Shown: positions 46,871 through 56,323, counted from the stretch's first letter. The stretch: 64,000 bases of DNA from Gammaproteobacteria bacterium (GCA_029882975.1 JAOUJW010000021.1:24261-88260); one strand, 5' to 3'. The notes: generated from the letters alone by a model not told the origin. Made by a program: numbers and translations.

Positions 46871-47149
46871 CCTCATTCACCTCTCTTTAAATAATAGTCT
46901 TTTAAAGACTGACTTGGGTTCAAAAAAGCGAATTCTCGTGGTTTTAGTCAGGGTGTTGCCTGTTGTCTCGCCGGTCACAGCGTTTGTCGGAAATAGCGAT
47001 TGGGTGTCTTGCAAAATGACGGTTTTGGGGGTAGTTTGGGCGTTAATTGGGCAGTAATAGCTTTGCTATTTGTTGTTCCTTAGTACGGATCCGAGCCTGA
47101 CTCTTAGGCTTCTTGGTTTTTGTATCCAGTTGAATTAACGGAGTTTTTG

Positions 47150-48307
47150 ATGTCGTCATACGAAAAAGAACAATATAGTGCCAACTCTGATGGCCTTTTG
47201 TTCCTTTGTTTGGTTGTGGGGCTGTTTTTTGCCATTGTAGGTTTGATCGTGTTGACATTCGTTTTTGGCGATGCACCACAGGAAATCTGGTTATGGTTGT
47301 TGTGTGGCGGGGTAGTGGGTGGCTTGGCGCTTGGGGCGGTGTTTTATTTTCTGTTTAACAATCTGTATCTGAAAAAACTCCATGACATCACCGCCGTGTT
47401 AAAAGCGGTGTCTCAATCCGATTTATCGCAACGGTGTGACGTGCAACAGGCCGGTCCTCTTGGCGGTTTGGCGGCAGCTGTCAACAATATGGTAAGTAAT
47501 CTCAATGCGAATATATTGCACATCGCCAACGCCGCGGTAAAAGTATCGGAGCTTAGCCGGGGGGCCGGTTCTTTTCGAGAACCGCAACCGTGGGAACGAC
47601 GCTCCCACCGTGCCGGTAAATTTGATTTTAAACCCGACTTAAGTCGACGCGAAGGATCTTATAGCCGGGATCCTGCCGCTAATAGAGAGCTTTTGCCCGC
47701 CGGCAAGGAAACGGCATCTGGACTGGGTCGCTCCGATTTATCCTTATCCGACAACGATTTGGAAAAAACCGAGGAGTTTGCCGGTAACATGGCTAAAGCC
47801 GGCTCCGTTATCGAGAAATTGGAGCAGGAGAGTCAGAACATCGGGGTGGTACTGGAAGTTATTCAGGGTATTGCCGAACAGACCAATTTATTGGCACTCA
47901 ATGCTCAGGTAGAGGCTGCCAAGTCCGGTGAACAGGGCCGTGGATTTGCAGTAGTGGCCAATGAAGTACGCACGCTGGCCACAAAGACCGAAAAATCGAC
48001 CAAAGAAATCAAAAGCATGGTGGATCAGTTACAAAGCGGTGCTTCCAGTGCCGTCAAAGCTATGACTTCCGCACAAAAGAAAACCCGCGGTATGGTTAAA
48101 CACGCGGAACAATCCGTTAAAGAAGCCAGTGATGCGGTTAGCACCATTAATGAAATTAATGCGCAAATTGTTCAATCTGTGAAGGATAAAACACTGGACT
48201 CCACAAGGGTTCGTCCCATGGCTGAAAAGAGTAAACGGCCTATGGAGAATTTTCTCAATGAGCTTCTGGGTGCTATCCAGCGATTTAAGCTGAGAGATAA
48301 TCACTAA
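47150..48307 (+). CDS. Short methyl-accepting chemotaxis protein-like with disrupted coiled coil
   Basis: 385 residues. Two membrane segments close together (about 15-39 and 46-69), so almost no periplasmic sensor; a HAMP domain (about 70-125); and an MCP signalling tip with [20 protein letters not shown] and [18 protein letters not shown]. The tip deviates from consensus at NAQV (usually NAAI). Residues about 138-205 are not helical heptads but arginine- and proline-rich, and the DNA there folds into hairpins. The C-terminal part is short. It may be a decaying or newly remodelled receptor. ATG at 47150 is chosen; the frame is open to 47120. No che genes are adjacent. Confidence 0.7.
   Translation: MSSYEKEQYSANSDGLLFLCLVVGLFFAIVGLIVLTFVFGDAPQEIWLWLLCGGVVGGLALGAVFYFLFNNLYLKKLHDITAVLKAVSQSDLSQRCDVQQAGPLGGLAAAVNNMVSNLNANILHIANAAVKVSELSRGAGSFREPQPWERRSHRAGKFDFKPDLSRREGSYSRDPAANRELLPAGKETASGLGRSDLSLSDNDLEKTEEFAGNMAKAGSVIEKLEQESQNIGVVLEVIQGIAEQTNLLALNAQVEAAKSGEQGRGFAVVANEVRTLATKTEKSTKEIKSMVDQLQSGASSAVKAMTSAQKKTRGMVKHAEQSVKEASDAVSTINEINAQIVQSVKDKTLDSTRVRPMAEKSKRPMENFLNELLGAIQRFKLRDNH
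47566..47608. repeat. Two adjacent palindromes inside the chemoreceptor-like gene
   Basis: Hairpin one: CGGTTCT-TTTCG-AGAACCG (47566-47584). Hairpin two: GTGGGA-ACGACGC-TCCCAC (47590-47608). They lie in the region where the protein loses its helical pattern. Further weak pairings follow (GGATC ... GATCC near 47655-47673). The layout looks like REP-type palindromic DNA inserted without breaking the frame. Confidence 0.5.
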
Positions 48308-48336
48308 GACAAGCAGTCGCTTAGAGTCTAAACTGG

Positions 48337-48363
48337 AAGGGAGCTTTGCAGCTCCCTTTTTTG
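48337..48363 (+). terminator. Terminator after the chemoreceptor-like gene
   Basis: A 9-bp stem AAGGGAGCT / AGCTCCCTT with a TTGC loop and a six-base T tract, 30 bases after the stop. Confidence 0.9.
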
Positions 48364-48399
48364 TTGTTTCCCAAAAGTGTCATTTATGTAAAATTGGTA

Positions 48400-48417
48400 T
48401 ATTAGTATTTACTAATA
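48400..48417. promoter_or_regulatory. 18-bp palindrome upstream of the efflux pump operon
   Basis: TATTAGTA-TT-TACTAATA, a perfect 8-bp inverted repeat with a 2-base centre in an AT-rich region, 60 bases before the adaptor gene. It is a likely operator for control of the pump. The symmetric, compact form does not suit the long LysR T-N11-A site, so the downstream LysR gene is not an obvious partner. Confidence 0.5.
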
Positions 48418-48477
48418 AACATTTGCTTGCTATCCTTATAATTGATTTTTATGACTTAGTAACGCCAAAGGATCTCT

Positions 48478-49524
48478 ATGACATTGAAAACGCTGGTTAT
48501 TGTTGTTGTTTTGGGTATGTTTCAGGGGGCATGGGCAGAATTGCCATTTGCTACCCTCTCCGTGGATTACCGGACCGTTGCTCAAAAAAGTCAGGTAGAC
48601 GCTGTGGTCGAAGCAGTGAAACGCTCAACGGTTTCCGCGCAAACCAGTGGCCGAATTATCGAAGTGAACTTTGATATCGGGGATTTCGTCAAAGCCAATT
48701 CCATTCTGGTCCGTATCAGCCGTACCGAACAACAGCCACAACTGGCCGCGGCGGATGCGCTGCAGCAAGAGGCATTGGTTCGTCTCAATGAAGCAGAGAT
48801 CGAGCAAAAACGAGTCCAAGAAGTGTTTGATCGTAAATTGGTGGCTAAGTCCGCCATGGACAAAGCCAACGCGGATGTCAATGCTGCTCAGAAACGCTAC
48901 GAAGCAGCCAAAGCCAAAGCGCGTCAGGCCCGTGCCAAACTCACTTATACCACGGTCAAGGCTCCGTATTCCGGTTATGTGGTAAAACGCTTTGTTGATA
49001 TTGGGGAAACCGTTGGGCCGGGCAAACCCATTATGAGCGGTCTGTCGCTGGAACAACTGCGAGCCTCAGCTTACATTCCCCAATCTTTAGTGTCGCAAGT
49101 GAGAACGCTGAAAAGTGCAGAGGTGTTAGTGGGAGAACGCGTGCTTCAGTCCAGTGAGATTCAAGTGTCACCGCAAGCTGAGCCGGACAGTCATGCTTAT
49201 TTATTGCGAGTTTATCTGCCGGAACGGACCCGGGACTTGTTACCCGGTATGTTTGTGAAACTGGTATTGAATACAGGCGAGCGAAAAGTGCTGCTGGTGC
49301 CGCAAACGGCTGTGGTGCGACGCAGTGAGTTAACTGCATTGTACGTGGTCAATGGGCAACAGGTGAGTTTGCGTCAAGTACGTGTAGGGCGTACGCATGG
49401 AGATTCTGTGGAAGTGTTGGCGGGCTTACAAGCAGGAGAAAACATTGCTCTGGATCCCATAGCCGCAGGAATTCAATTAAAGGAAGCGACTGGGCCAAAA
49501 GCTCAGGAGGGCAAGCATGAATAA
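48478..49524 (+). CDS. RND efflux periplasmic adaptor (membrane fusion protein)
   Basis: 348 residues. The signal peptide spans residues 1-20 (GMFQGAWA). Then a barrel-sandwich half (VSAQTSGRIIEVNFDIGDFV), an alpha-hairpin (about 80-160, LQQEALVRLNEAEIEQKRV), the second lipoyl half (TTVKAPYSGYVVKRFVDIGE), and the beta-barrel and membrane-proximal parts. It bridges the inner-membrane pump with an outer-membrane channel, which is not encoded here. The end overlaps the pump gene by 8 bases. There is no lipobox. Upstream lies an 18-bp palindrome that may be its operator. Confidence 0.93.
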   Translation: MTLKTLVIVVVLGMFQGAWAELPFATLSVDYRTVAQKSQVDAVVEAVKRSTVSAQTSGRIIEVNFDIGDFVKANSILVRISRTEQQPQLAAADALQQEALVRLNEAEIEQKRVQEVFDRKLVAKSAMDKANADVNAAQKRYEAAKAKARQARAKLTYTTVKAPYSGYVVKRFVDIGETVGPGKPIMSGLSLEQLRASAYIPQSLVSQVRTLKSAEVLVGERVLQSSEIQVSPQAEPDSHAYLLRVYLPERTRDLLPGMFVKLVLNTGERKVLLVPQTAVVRRSELTALYVVNGQQVSLRQVRVGRTHGDSVEVLAGLQAGENIALDPIAAGIQLKEATGPKAQEGKHE

Positions 49525-52500
49525 GCCCCTGGGTGTATCGGGGGCAATTGCCGGAAAATTTTTACAGTCCGAAATTACCCCCTTACTGGCGTTGGTGGGA
49601 TTCCTGCTGGGCGTGTTTGCGGTTTTGATCACCCCCAGAGAAGAGGAACCACAAATAAATGTTACTTTTGCCAATGTTTTTATTGCTTTTCCCGGTGCGT
49701 CCAGCACGGAGGTGGAGCAACTGGTGAGTACCCCGGCGGAGCAAATCTTGTCGGAAATCGATGGTATTAAGCATGTGTATTCGGTTTCCCAACCGGGGCA
49801 ATCGGTGCTGACAGTGCAGTTTGAAGTGGGTGAGGACCGAACCCAGGCGATTGTGCGTTTGTACAATGCAATATATTCCAATCAAGATTGGTTGCCGCCG
49901 GGCTTGGGAGTGGCGCAGCCGGTAATTAAACCCATGGGCATAGACGATGTACCTATCGTCACTTTAACCCTGTGGAGTGAGGCTTCGAGCAAGGGCGGTT
50001 ACGATCTGCAGCAAGTCGCCCATGCTATCGAAGCGGAACTCAAGCGGGTACCTGGCACAAGAGATATTTATACCATCGGTGGCGTTGAACGGGTGGTACA
50101 TGTGCAACCGGACATCAGTCGCCTGGCGGCATACGGTGTCACCTTTCAGGACTTAAAAACCGCGTTACAGTTGAGTAACCAGTCTCAAAGTGCCGGTGAT
50201 CTGGTATCCGATAACCGAACCATTGAAGTGCGGGCCGGTCAGTTTCTTTCGACAGTGGATGAAGTGGCGTCATTGGTGATTGCGGTGCATAAAGACGCCC
50301 CTGTTTATTTACGCGATGTGGCACAAATCACCTTGGGCCCGGATCAACCGGAACAATATGTCTGGTTTGGCACCGGACCGGCGGCAGCCGATAAATCCAT
50401 TCAGGCCCGTGGTGAGTTTCCCGCCGTTACGATTGCGGTGGCGAAGAAGCAAGGGACTAATGCGGTGGGTATTGCCAATCAGATTATTGAACGCTTCGAA
50501 CAGTTAAAAGGAGTGTTCGTTCCAGCTGATGTGAATGTTACAGTGACTCGTAACTATGGAGCGACGGCCGATGAGAAGGCCCGAAAGCTTATCGGCAAAC
50601 TGGTGTTTGCCACCGCATTTGTAGTGTTGCTGGTGTTTTTTACCCTGGGGTGGAAAGAGGCGTTTATCGTCGGTGTGGCAGTGATTATCACCTTGGCCAT
50701 TACGCTGTTTGCCTCCTGGGCTTGGGGGTTTACTATAAACCGCGTTTCCCTGTTCGCCTTGATTTTTTCTATCGGAATATTGGTCGATGACGCCATCGTG
50801 GTGGTAGAGAACATTCACCGGCATTTGCAGGATGGGGATAAGTCCTTAGTGCAAGCCATTCCATTGGCCGTCGATGAGGTGGGTGGGCCTACCATACTGG
50901 CCACATTTGCCGTCATTGCTGCCTTGCTTCCCATGGCTTTTGTCACCGGATTGATGGGACCGTATATGAGCCCCATTCCCATAAACGCCAGTTTGGGCAT
51001 GCTCATTTCACTGGCCGTGGCTTTTATTGTGACGCCGTGGATGGCGCGCCTGGTGTTGGCAGGTAAGGCGCATGCGGCTTCTCATGGCGACGCTGATGAT
51101 CGTTTGTATACTTTGTTCAACCGCCATATGGGGCCGTTTTTAAACGGTGCGGCCGGTGCTTCCAAGCGTTGGATGATGTTTGGCGTGGTAATGTTTCTGA
51201 TTTTGATATCGGTATTGTTGCCGGTTTTTAAATTGGTTGTATTAAAGATGCTGCCTTTTGATAACAAGTCGGAGTTTCAAATTGTTCTGGATTTGCCCAA
51301 TGGTTCCAGCGTAGAGCAGACGGCGGCCGTATTACGGGAAATGGCCGCTTATGTGGCGACGGTTGAGGAAGTGAGTGACTACCAGGTTTACGCCGGTGCC
51401 GCTTCTCCCATTAATTTTAACGGTCTGGTGCGTCAATACTATTTGCGTCGGGGTACCCATGTGGGGGATATCCAGGTGAATTTGCAGGATAAATCACGGC
51501 GCGACCGCAGTAGTCACGAAGTAGCCATGACCATGCGCCCGGCCATTGTTGCTATCGCCAAGCGCCACAATGCTGACGTTAAGGTGGTTGAAGTGCCACC
51601 GGGGCCTCCGGTGATGGCGCCTATTGTTGCGGAGATATACGGACTGGACTACGAGCAGCAAAGACATCTGGCAAAACAACTGCGCGCCACATTTGAATCC
51701 ACCAAGGATATTTCCGATGTGGACGACAGCGTAGAGTCGCCCGCAGCCAAGTTGCTGCTGCATGTAGACCGTAGCAAAGCGGCGGCTATGGGCGTGAGCC
51801 AAGCAGCTGTGGTACAGGAAATCTCCATGGCATTGGGCGGGGCGGACGTGAGTTACTTACATGGCGATCATGTAAAGTTTCCCACCCCGATTCGTCTGGA
51901 AGCCGGCGTTGGCGACAAGGCATACCTGGAAAGTTTGACCAGTCTGAAAGTTCGAAACAATCGCGGTCAACTGGTTGCTGTTAGTGACGTGGTCAGTGTT
52001 TCGCGAAGTGACCGTGAAAAGGCTATTTATCACAAGGATCTATTGCCGGTAGTCTTTGTTACCGGTGATTTGGCCGGAGGTTTGGATAGCCCCTTATATG
52101 GCATGTTTGATATTGTCAGTCAGTTGGATTTGGAGCAATATTTTATTAACACGCCCGATAATCCTTACCGTTTCAGTATCAAATGGGACGGTGAATGGCA
52201 GGTAACCTACGAAACTTTTCGAGACATGGGTATTGCCTATGCGGTGGGAATTATCCTTATCTACTTGCTCGTGGTGGCGCAGTTTCGTTCTTATTTCATT
52301 CCCTTGATTATCATGGCGCCCATACCGTTGACTGTGATCGGCGTCATGCCGGGGCACGCCCTGTTAGGTTCTCAGTTTACGGCCACGTCCATGATCGGTA
52401 TGATCGCCCTGGCCGGTATCATTGTGCGCAATTCCATTTTGCTGGTGGACTTTATTCGGGAACAACACCAGCAGGGTATGAGTTTTGATGAGGCGGTGAT

Positions 52501-52702
52501 TCGATCCGGGGCTGTACGTGCCAAACCCATTATCCTTACCGGCTTGGCTGCGATGTTGGGTGCCTTGTTTATACTCGACGATCCCATATTTAACGGCCTG
52601 GCTATTTCTCTGATCTTTGGGGTATTCGTATCTACCTTGTTGACGCTTATTGTCATCCCCGTCATGTTTTATGCGTTTTATTACCGCAGGGGTTTGGATT
52701 AA
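49517..52702 (+). CDS. RND efflux pump inner-membrane subunit
   Basis: 1061-residue AcrB-class proton-driven exporter. It has 12 membrane segments and two large periplasmic loops. The proton-relay motif GILVDDAIVVVENIH (about residues 415-429) has the two central aspartates, and the second-half motif GMIALAGIIVRNSILLVD is present. The sequence differs from AcrB at the N terminus (GFLLGVFAVLITPREEEPQ) and resembles the less-studied pumps that accept varied or small substrates; substrate cannot be told. Overlaps the adaptor gene by 8 bases. No outer-membrane factor gene follows; a TolC-like protein elsewhere is expected. Confidence 0.95.
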   Translation: MNKPLGVSGAIAGKFLQSEITPLLALVGFLLGVFAVLITPREEEPQINVTFANVFIAFPGASSTEVEQLVSTPAEQILSEIDGIKHVYSVSQPGQSVLTVQFEVGEDRTQAIVRLYNAIYSNQDWLPPGLGVAQPVIKPMGIDDVPIVTLTLWSEASSKGGYDLQQVAHAIEAELKRVPGTRDIYTIGGVERVVHVQPDISRLAAYGVTFQDLKTALQLSNQSQSAGDLVSDNRTIEVRAGQFLSTVDEVASLVIAVHKDAPVYLRDVAQITLGPDQPEQYVWFGTGPAAADKSIQARGEFPAVTIAVAKKQGTNAVGIANQIIERFEQLKGVFVPADVNVTVTRNYGATADEKARKLIGKLVFATAFVVLLVFFTLGWKEAFIVGVAVIITLAITLFASWAWGFTINRVSLFALIFSIGILVDDAIVVVENIHRHLQDGDKSLVQAIPLAVDEVGGPTILATFAVIAALLPMAFVTGLMGPYMSPIPINASLGMLISLAVAFIVTPWMARLVLAGKAHAASHGDADDRLYTLFNRHMGPFLNGAAGASKRWMMFGVVMFLILISVLLPVFKLVVLKMLPFDNKSEFQIVLDLPNGSSVEQTAAVLREMAAYVATVEEVSDYQVYAGAASPINFNGLVRQYYLRRGTHVGDIQVNLQDKSRRDRSSHEVAMTMRPAIVAIAKRHNADVKVVEVPPGPPVMAPIVAEIYGLDYEQQRHLAKQLRATFESTKDISDVDDSVESPAAKLLLHVDRSKAAAMGVSQAAVVQEISMALGGADVSYLHGDHVKFPTPIRLEAGVGDKAYLESLTSLKVRNNRGQLVAVSDVVSVSRSDREKAIYHKDLLPVVFVTGDLAGGLDSPLYGMFDIVSQLDLEQYFINTPDNPYRFSIKWDGEWQVTYETFRDMGIAYAVGIILIYLLVVAQFRSYFIPLIIMAPIPLTVIGVMPGHALLGSQFTATSMIGMIALAGIIVRNSILLVDFIREQHQQGMSFDEAVIRSGAVRAKPIILTGLAAMLGALFILDDPIFNGLAISLIFGVFVSTLLTLIVIPVMFYAFYYRRGLD

Positions 52703-52810
52703 GTTTATGCCCGAATTTCAATGAGAAAATAGTCATTAGTCATTTCTATTATTGTGATTAATTGCTATTATAATTTAATTCTCTCATATACGAATAAGGC
52801 AGGTTAAAAC

Positions 52811-53719
52811 ATGGCAGACCGACGGCTTCACGTATTTTTCACGGTTGCCCGCCTGTTAAGTTTTACCAAGGCGGCTGAGACCTTACATATGACACAGCCG
52901 GCTGTGACTTTTCAGGTCAGGCAGTTGGAAGAGTATTTCAATACCCGCTTGTTTGACCGAACCCATAATCGTATCAGCTTGACTGAAGCGGGGCAGCGGG
53001 TATACGAATATGCCGAGCGCATATTCCAACTTTACAACGAGTTGGAAAACTCGGTTCGTGAACTCACCGGCGATATTAGCGGCGTGCTCATACTTGGAGC
53101 CAGTACCACCATTGCTGAGTATATGTTACCCGCCTTGTTGGGTGATTTTAAAGCAAAATACCCGGATGTTAATTTACGCCTGAAAGTGTCCAATACCGAT
53201 GGTATTGTTTCCATGGTTGAACATAATGTGATCGATTTGGGTGTGGTGGAAGCTCCCGTAGCCAACAAAAACCTCGCCGTGGACATTTGCCGCACCGATC
53301 GTTTGGTTGCTATCGTGCCTCCCAAGCATCCTTTGGCCAGCCAGGACACCATTAAGCTTACCAGTATTGTGGATTACCCCTATATTTGTCGTGAAGAGGG
53401 CTCCGGTACCCGAGAGGTCATCCTGGATTATTTAAAAGAGGCGGGTGTGGATCCGGGACAACTCAATATCATAATGGAGTTGGGCAGTTTGGAAGCTTTA
53501 AAAGGCGCTGTTGAATCCGGCATCGGTATTAGCATTGTTTCGCGGGCAACTTTGACTAAGGAAATTAAATTGGGGACTCTCAAAGTTCTGAACTTGGATC
53601 CGCCTTTGGAACGGCCATTCTCTTTCGTGCACCAAAAGCATAAATTTCGCCAAAGAGCTATGGAAGAATTGTTGGAGTTTGCTCAAAATTATTGTGAAAC
53701 CCATCAGGGGCCCGAATAG
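52811..53719 (+). CDS. LysR family transcriptional regulator
   Basis: 302 residues. The N-terminal winged helix-turn-helix (RRLHVFFTVARLLSFTKAAE, MTQPAVTFQVRQLEEYF, ISLTEAGQRV) is followed by a periplasmic-binding-protein-like effector domain (about 90-295). It resembles the branch that contains CysB-like and 'selenium metabolism' LysR regulators (opening ILGASTTIAEYMLPALL, EEGSGTREVILDYL), but no selenium or sulfur gene lies beside it. It is in the same direction as the pump, with a 108-base AT-rich gap that allows its own promoter. Target unknown. Confidence 0.92.
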   Translation: MADRRLHVFFTVARLLSFTKAAETLHMTQPAVTFQVRQLEEYFNTRLFDRTHNRISLTEAGQRVYEYAERIFQLYNELENSVRELTGDISGVLILGASTTIAEYMLPALLGDFKAKYPDVNLRLKVSNTDGIVSMVEHNVIDLGVVEAPVANKNLAVDICRTDRLVAIVPPKHPLASQDTIKLTSIVDYPYICREEGSGTREVILDYLKEAGVDPGQLNIIMELGSLEALKGAVESGIGISIVSRATLTKEIKLGTLKVLNLDPPLERPFSFVHQKHKFRQRAMEELLEFAQNYCETHQGPE

Positions 53720-53831
53720 GATTCGTACCCACCCGTTTTTAATCAAAACGTTCTCACTACATAGCATCCTCCGCGATGCAAATCCGGTCTATAATGCCAA
53801 TATATCGTTGAATCCTAAGCTGCATTAGTGC

Positions 53832-54218
53832 ATGAAACCTATAGAAAAAAAACTGCTTAAACTGTTTAACCGCCTGGCCGGGCCGGAACGGGATATGTTG
53901 CTTGGTTTTGCCGAGTATTTAGTGACCCGGGGTGGCGCGTCATCAGAAAAGGTGGTCGAGCAGCCCAATCTTATTCCTCGACCGGAGCAGGAGTCGGTGG
54001 TGGCCGCGCTGAAGCGATTGACGGCCAGTTACCCCATGTTGGATGATCCCGGATTGCTCAATGAAGGTTCGGCTCTAATGTCTCAACATGTGATGCAAGG
54101 TAGAGATGCGGTGGAAGTGATTGATGAGCTGGAAGCGATGTTCCGGCGTCACTATGAAACGTATTTGGCGCAAATGAGTGGTGTTATGCAACATGGTTCC
54201 GAGGAGGGGGCATGCTGA
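53832..54218 (+). CDS. Conserved-looking small protein upstream of perM
   Basis: 128-residue cytosolic protein, all helical by appearance (LLKLFNRLAGPERDMLLGFA, EVIDELEAMFRRHYETYLAQ). I recognise no domain. There is no signal or membrane segment. A TATAAT box lies 36 bases before the start. The last 7 bases overlap the perM start, so the two are coupled. A partner role for the permease-like protein is an inference from position. Confidence 0.7.
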   Translation: MKPIEKKLLKLFNRLAGPERDMLLGFAEYLVTRGGASSEKVVEQPNLIPRPEQESVVAALKRLTASYPMLDDPGLLNEGSALMSQHVMQGRDAVEVIDELEAMFRRHYETYLAQMSGVMQHGSEEGAC

Positions 54219-55288
54219 ATGTAATAAAAAACTGGTATGAGCGGAATTTTTCCGATCCACAAGCCGGTATTTTGTTATTGCTGTTACTCGGCGGCTTTTT
54301 GGTGGTCATCTACTTTGGGCAAATGTTGGCTCCTATACTGACCAGTATTGTTATTGCCTATATGCTGGAAGCTTTGGTGGGGATGCTGGCAAAGCGCAAA
54401 CTCAAACGCCTGGCCGCAGTGCTGGTCGTCTATGTTGCCTTCCTGTTACTGACCTTGTTTTTGATTCTGTGGATGGTGCCCTTACTGTCTTCTCAGGTGA
54501 CCCAGTTAGTGCAGGAGTTGCCGGCACAGATTGATTTGGGGCGACAGGCTTTGCTGCAATTGCCGGAGTTGTATCCGGAAATGGTTAGTGAAGCTCAAGT
54601 GAATGAAATCATGTCGGCCATTAGTGGTCAGATTAAAGACATGGGGCACGGGGTCCTGTCATTTTCTTTGGCTTCTATTCCTGTGCTGTTTGCTTTGGTG
54701 ATTTATTTGATTTTGGTTCCCTTACTGGTCTTTTTCTTTCTTAAAGACAAAGGGGTCATTTTGTCTTGGTTGAAACGCTATTTGCCCAAACAGCGAGGTT
54801 TGGCTTCCAAAGTCTGGGTGGAAATGGATCAGCAAATCGGTAACTATGTCCGCGGCAAAATCACCGAAATTTTTATTGTAGGCGGCGTGTCTTATATCGT
54901 GTTTGTTATCATGGGGCTGAACTATGCCGCTTTGTTGGCCGTGGCAGTGGGGCTATCCGTCATCATCCCCTATATTGGAGCAGCCGCGGTAACTATTCCT
55001 GTCGCCATGATTGCTTATTTTCAATGGGGTTGGAGTGCTGATTTTGCCTACCTGATGTTAGCTTATGGGATTATTCAGGCCTTGGATGGTAATGTGTTGG
55101 TACCATTATTGTTTTCCGAGGCGGTTAATTTGCACCCGGTGGCTATAATTATGGCCGTTCTGGTATTTGGCGGACTCTGGGGTTTATGGGGTGTGTTTTT
55201 TGCCATTCCCCTGGCTACTCTGGTAAAGGCAGTGTTGAACGCTTGGCCTCAGTCCATACTGGAGCCGGAGGGAACCGAGGTCACTTAA
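54212..55288 (+). CDS. perM: AI-2E family transporter (PerM-like)
   Basis: 358-residue inner-membrane protein with about eight membrane segments and the family signature in the second half (YVRGKITEIFIVGGVSYIVF, GLSVIIPYIGAAAVTIPV, IIQALDGNVLVPLLFSEAV, and the closing GVFFAIPLATLVKAVL). Members include the AI-2 exporter TqsA and the less understood PerM; sequence alone cannot say which role. The GAGGAGGGG ribosome site is strong. perM lies near bcp-gcvR as in E. coli, and the small upstream gene is translationally coupled. Confidence 0.9.
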   Translation: MLNVIKNWYERNFSDPQAGILLLLLLGGFLVVIYFGQMLAPILTSIVIAYMLEALVGMLAKRKLKRLAAVLVVYVAFLLLTLFLILWMVPLLSSQVTQLVQELPAQIDLGRQALLQLPELYPEMVSEAQVNEIMSAISGQIKDMGHGVLSFSLASIPVLFALVIYLILVPLLVFFFLKDKGVILSWLKRYLPKQRGLASKVWVEMDQQIGNYVRGKITEIFIVGGVSYIVFVIMGLNYAALLAVAVGLSVIIPYIGAAAVTIPVAMIAYFQWGWSADFAYLMLAYGIIQALDGNVLVPLLFSEAVNLHPVAIIMAVLVFGGLWGLWGVFFAIPLATLVKAVLNAWPQSILEPEGTEVT

Positions 55289-55316
55289 GGTGCTCAGTTG
55301 GCCGTAAAATCCGGTT

Positions 55317-55778
55317 TTAAATTTCTTTGACTGCCGCGAGCACGGCCTCTACATGCCCGTCCACTTTCACCTTGCGCCATTCTTGGCGCAATATCCCTTG
55401 TGCATCGATGAGAAAAGTGCTGCGCTCGATGCCTAAAACTTTTTTGCCATACATGTTTTTTTCTTTGATGACATCAAACAGTTGGCACAGGATTTCGTCT
55501 TCATCGGACAGTAAGTCAAAATTAAATTTTTGTTTTTCTTTAAATTTTTCGTGAGAACTCAATTTATCCCGAGAGACGCCCAGAATGACAGCGCCGGCCC
55601 GGGTGAATTTGGTTTTGTGGTCACGAAAATCCTGTCCTTCCCGGGTGCAGCCGGGGGTGCTGTCCTTGGGGTAAAAGTACAATACCACTTTTTGTCCCTT
55701 CAGTTTGGACAGTTCGATGGTTTGGTTTCCGGTAGCGGCGATTTTAAAGTTTTTTACTTTTTTTCCAACGGTGACCAT
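55317..55778 (-). CDS. bcp: Thioredoxin-dependent thiol peroxidase (Bcp-type peroxiredoxin)
   Basis: 153-residue cytosolic peroxidase. The peroxidatic Cys44 lies in YPKDSTPGCTREGQ. In E. coli Bcp the resolving cysteine sits five residues later; here that position is Gln49, so the usual C-C5 pair is missing. Cys98 (DEILCQL) in the helix alpha-3 region could resolve instead, as in some Bcp variants, or the enzyme could act as 1-Cys. The gene follows gcvR by 14 bases, as in E. coli, and is convergent with perM. Confidence 0.95.
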   Translation of the reverse strand: MVTVGKKVKNFKIAATGNQTIELSKLKGQKVVLYFYPKDSTPGCTREGQDFRDHKTKFTRAGAVILGVSRDKLSSHEKFKEKQKFNFDLLSDEDEILCQLFDVIKEKNMYGKKVLGIERSTFLIDAQGILRQEWRKVKVDGHVEAVLAAVKEI

Positions 55779-55792
55779 GTCGTTCCATTCCT

Positions 55793-56323
55793 TTAGCTTT
55801 TCATCGGTTCAATCACTGCATCCATGTTCAAATCGTCACAAAAGTCCAGAAAGTCCTCCCGTAAACTGGCAATCCGTATATCGGCTGGGATATCCACAGT
55901 CATATGAATGGAGAACATAGGCGTGCCCGTGTGCGCGGCGGCATAGCGGTTGGTGTTCAGCTCACGTATGTTGATGTTACGAGTGGAAAAAAATCCGGCA
56001 ATTTGATGTACGATCCCCGGGTGATCGAGGGTAATCACCTCTATCGTATAGGTGATTTGGCCTTTGTTTCCGGGTTCGGTTTCTGTACGGCGACAGTTGA
56101 GATTGAGATGCAAGCGCTCTTCCAGTGTAGGTAGCTGGTCTTCCAGCTTGGCCAGCTGATTCCACTTGCCGGACACCAGCATGATGATAGCAAATTCACC
56201 CCCCAGTACAGTCATACGGCTGTCAAAAACACTGCAACCGGCATCCAGTATGGCCAGAGAAAGTTGGTCCACAATACCGGGTCGATCTTTACCTAAAGCT
56301 GACATGACGAGAAAATTGTCCAT
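55793..56323 (-). CDS. gcvR: Glycine cleavage system transcriptional repressor GcvR
   Basis: 176 residues with two ACT domains: about 5-75 (VMSALGKDRPGIVDQLSLAI) and about 92-170 (YTIEVITLDHPGIVHQIAGFF, INIRELNT). GcvR binds GcvA and represses gcvTHP when glycine is scarce (known for E. coli). No gcv genes are in the window. GGAGGAA lies about 10 bases before the ATG. Divergent from dapA with a 286-base gap and co-transcribed with bcp, the same layout as in E. coli. Confidence 0.92.
   Translation of the reverse strand: MDNFLVMSALGKDRPGIVDQLSLAILDAGCSVFDSRMTVLGGEFAIIMLVSGKWNQLAKLEDQLPTLEERLHLNLNCRRTETEPGNKGQITYTIEVITLDHPGIVHQIAGFFSTRNINIRELNTNRYAAAHTGTPMFSIHMTVDIPADIRIASLREDFLDFCDDLNMDAVIEPMKS

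Noticed and set aside
47556..47765. Simple double frameshift in the chemoreceptor-like gene
   Set aside because: Reading both other frames across this region gives stops or non-receptor sequence, so compensating indels do not restore the expected helix; an insertion is the better explanation.
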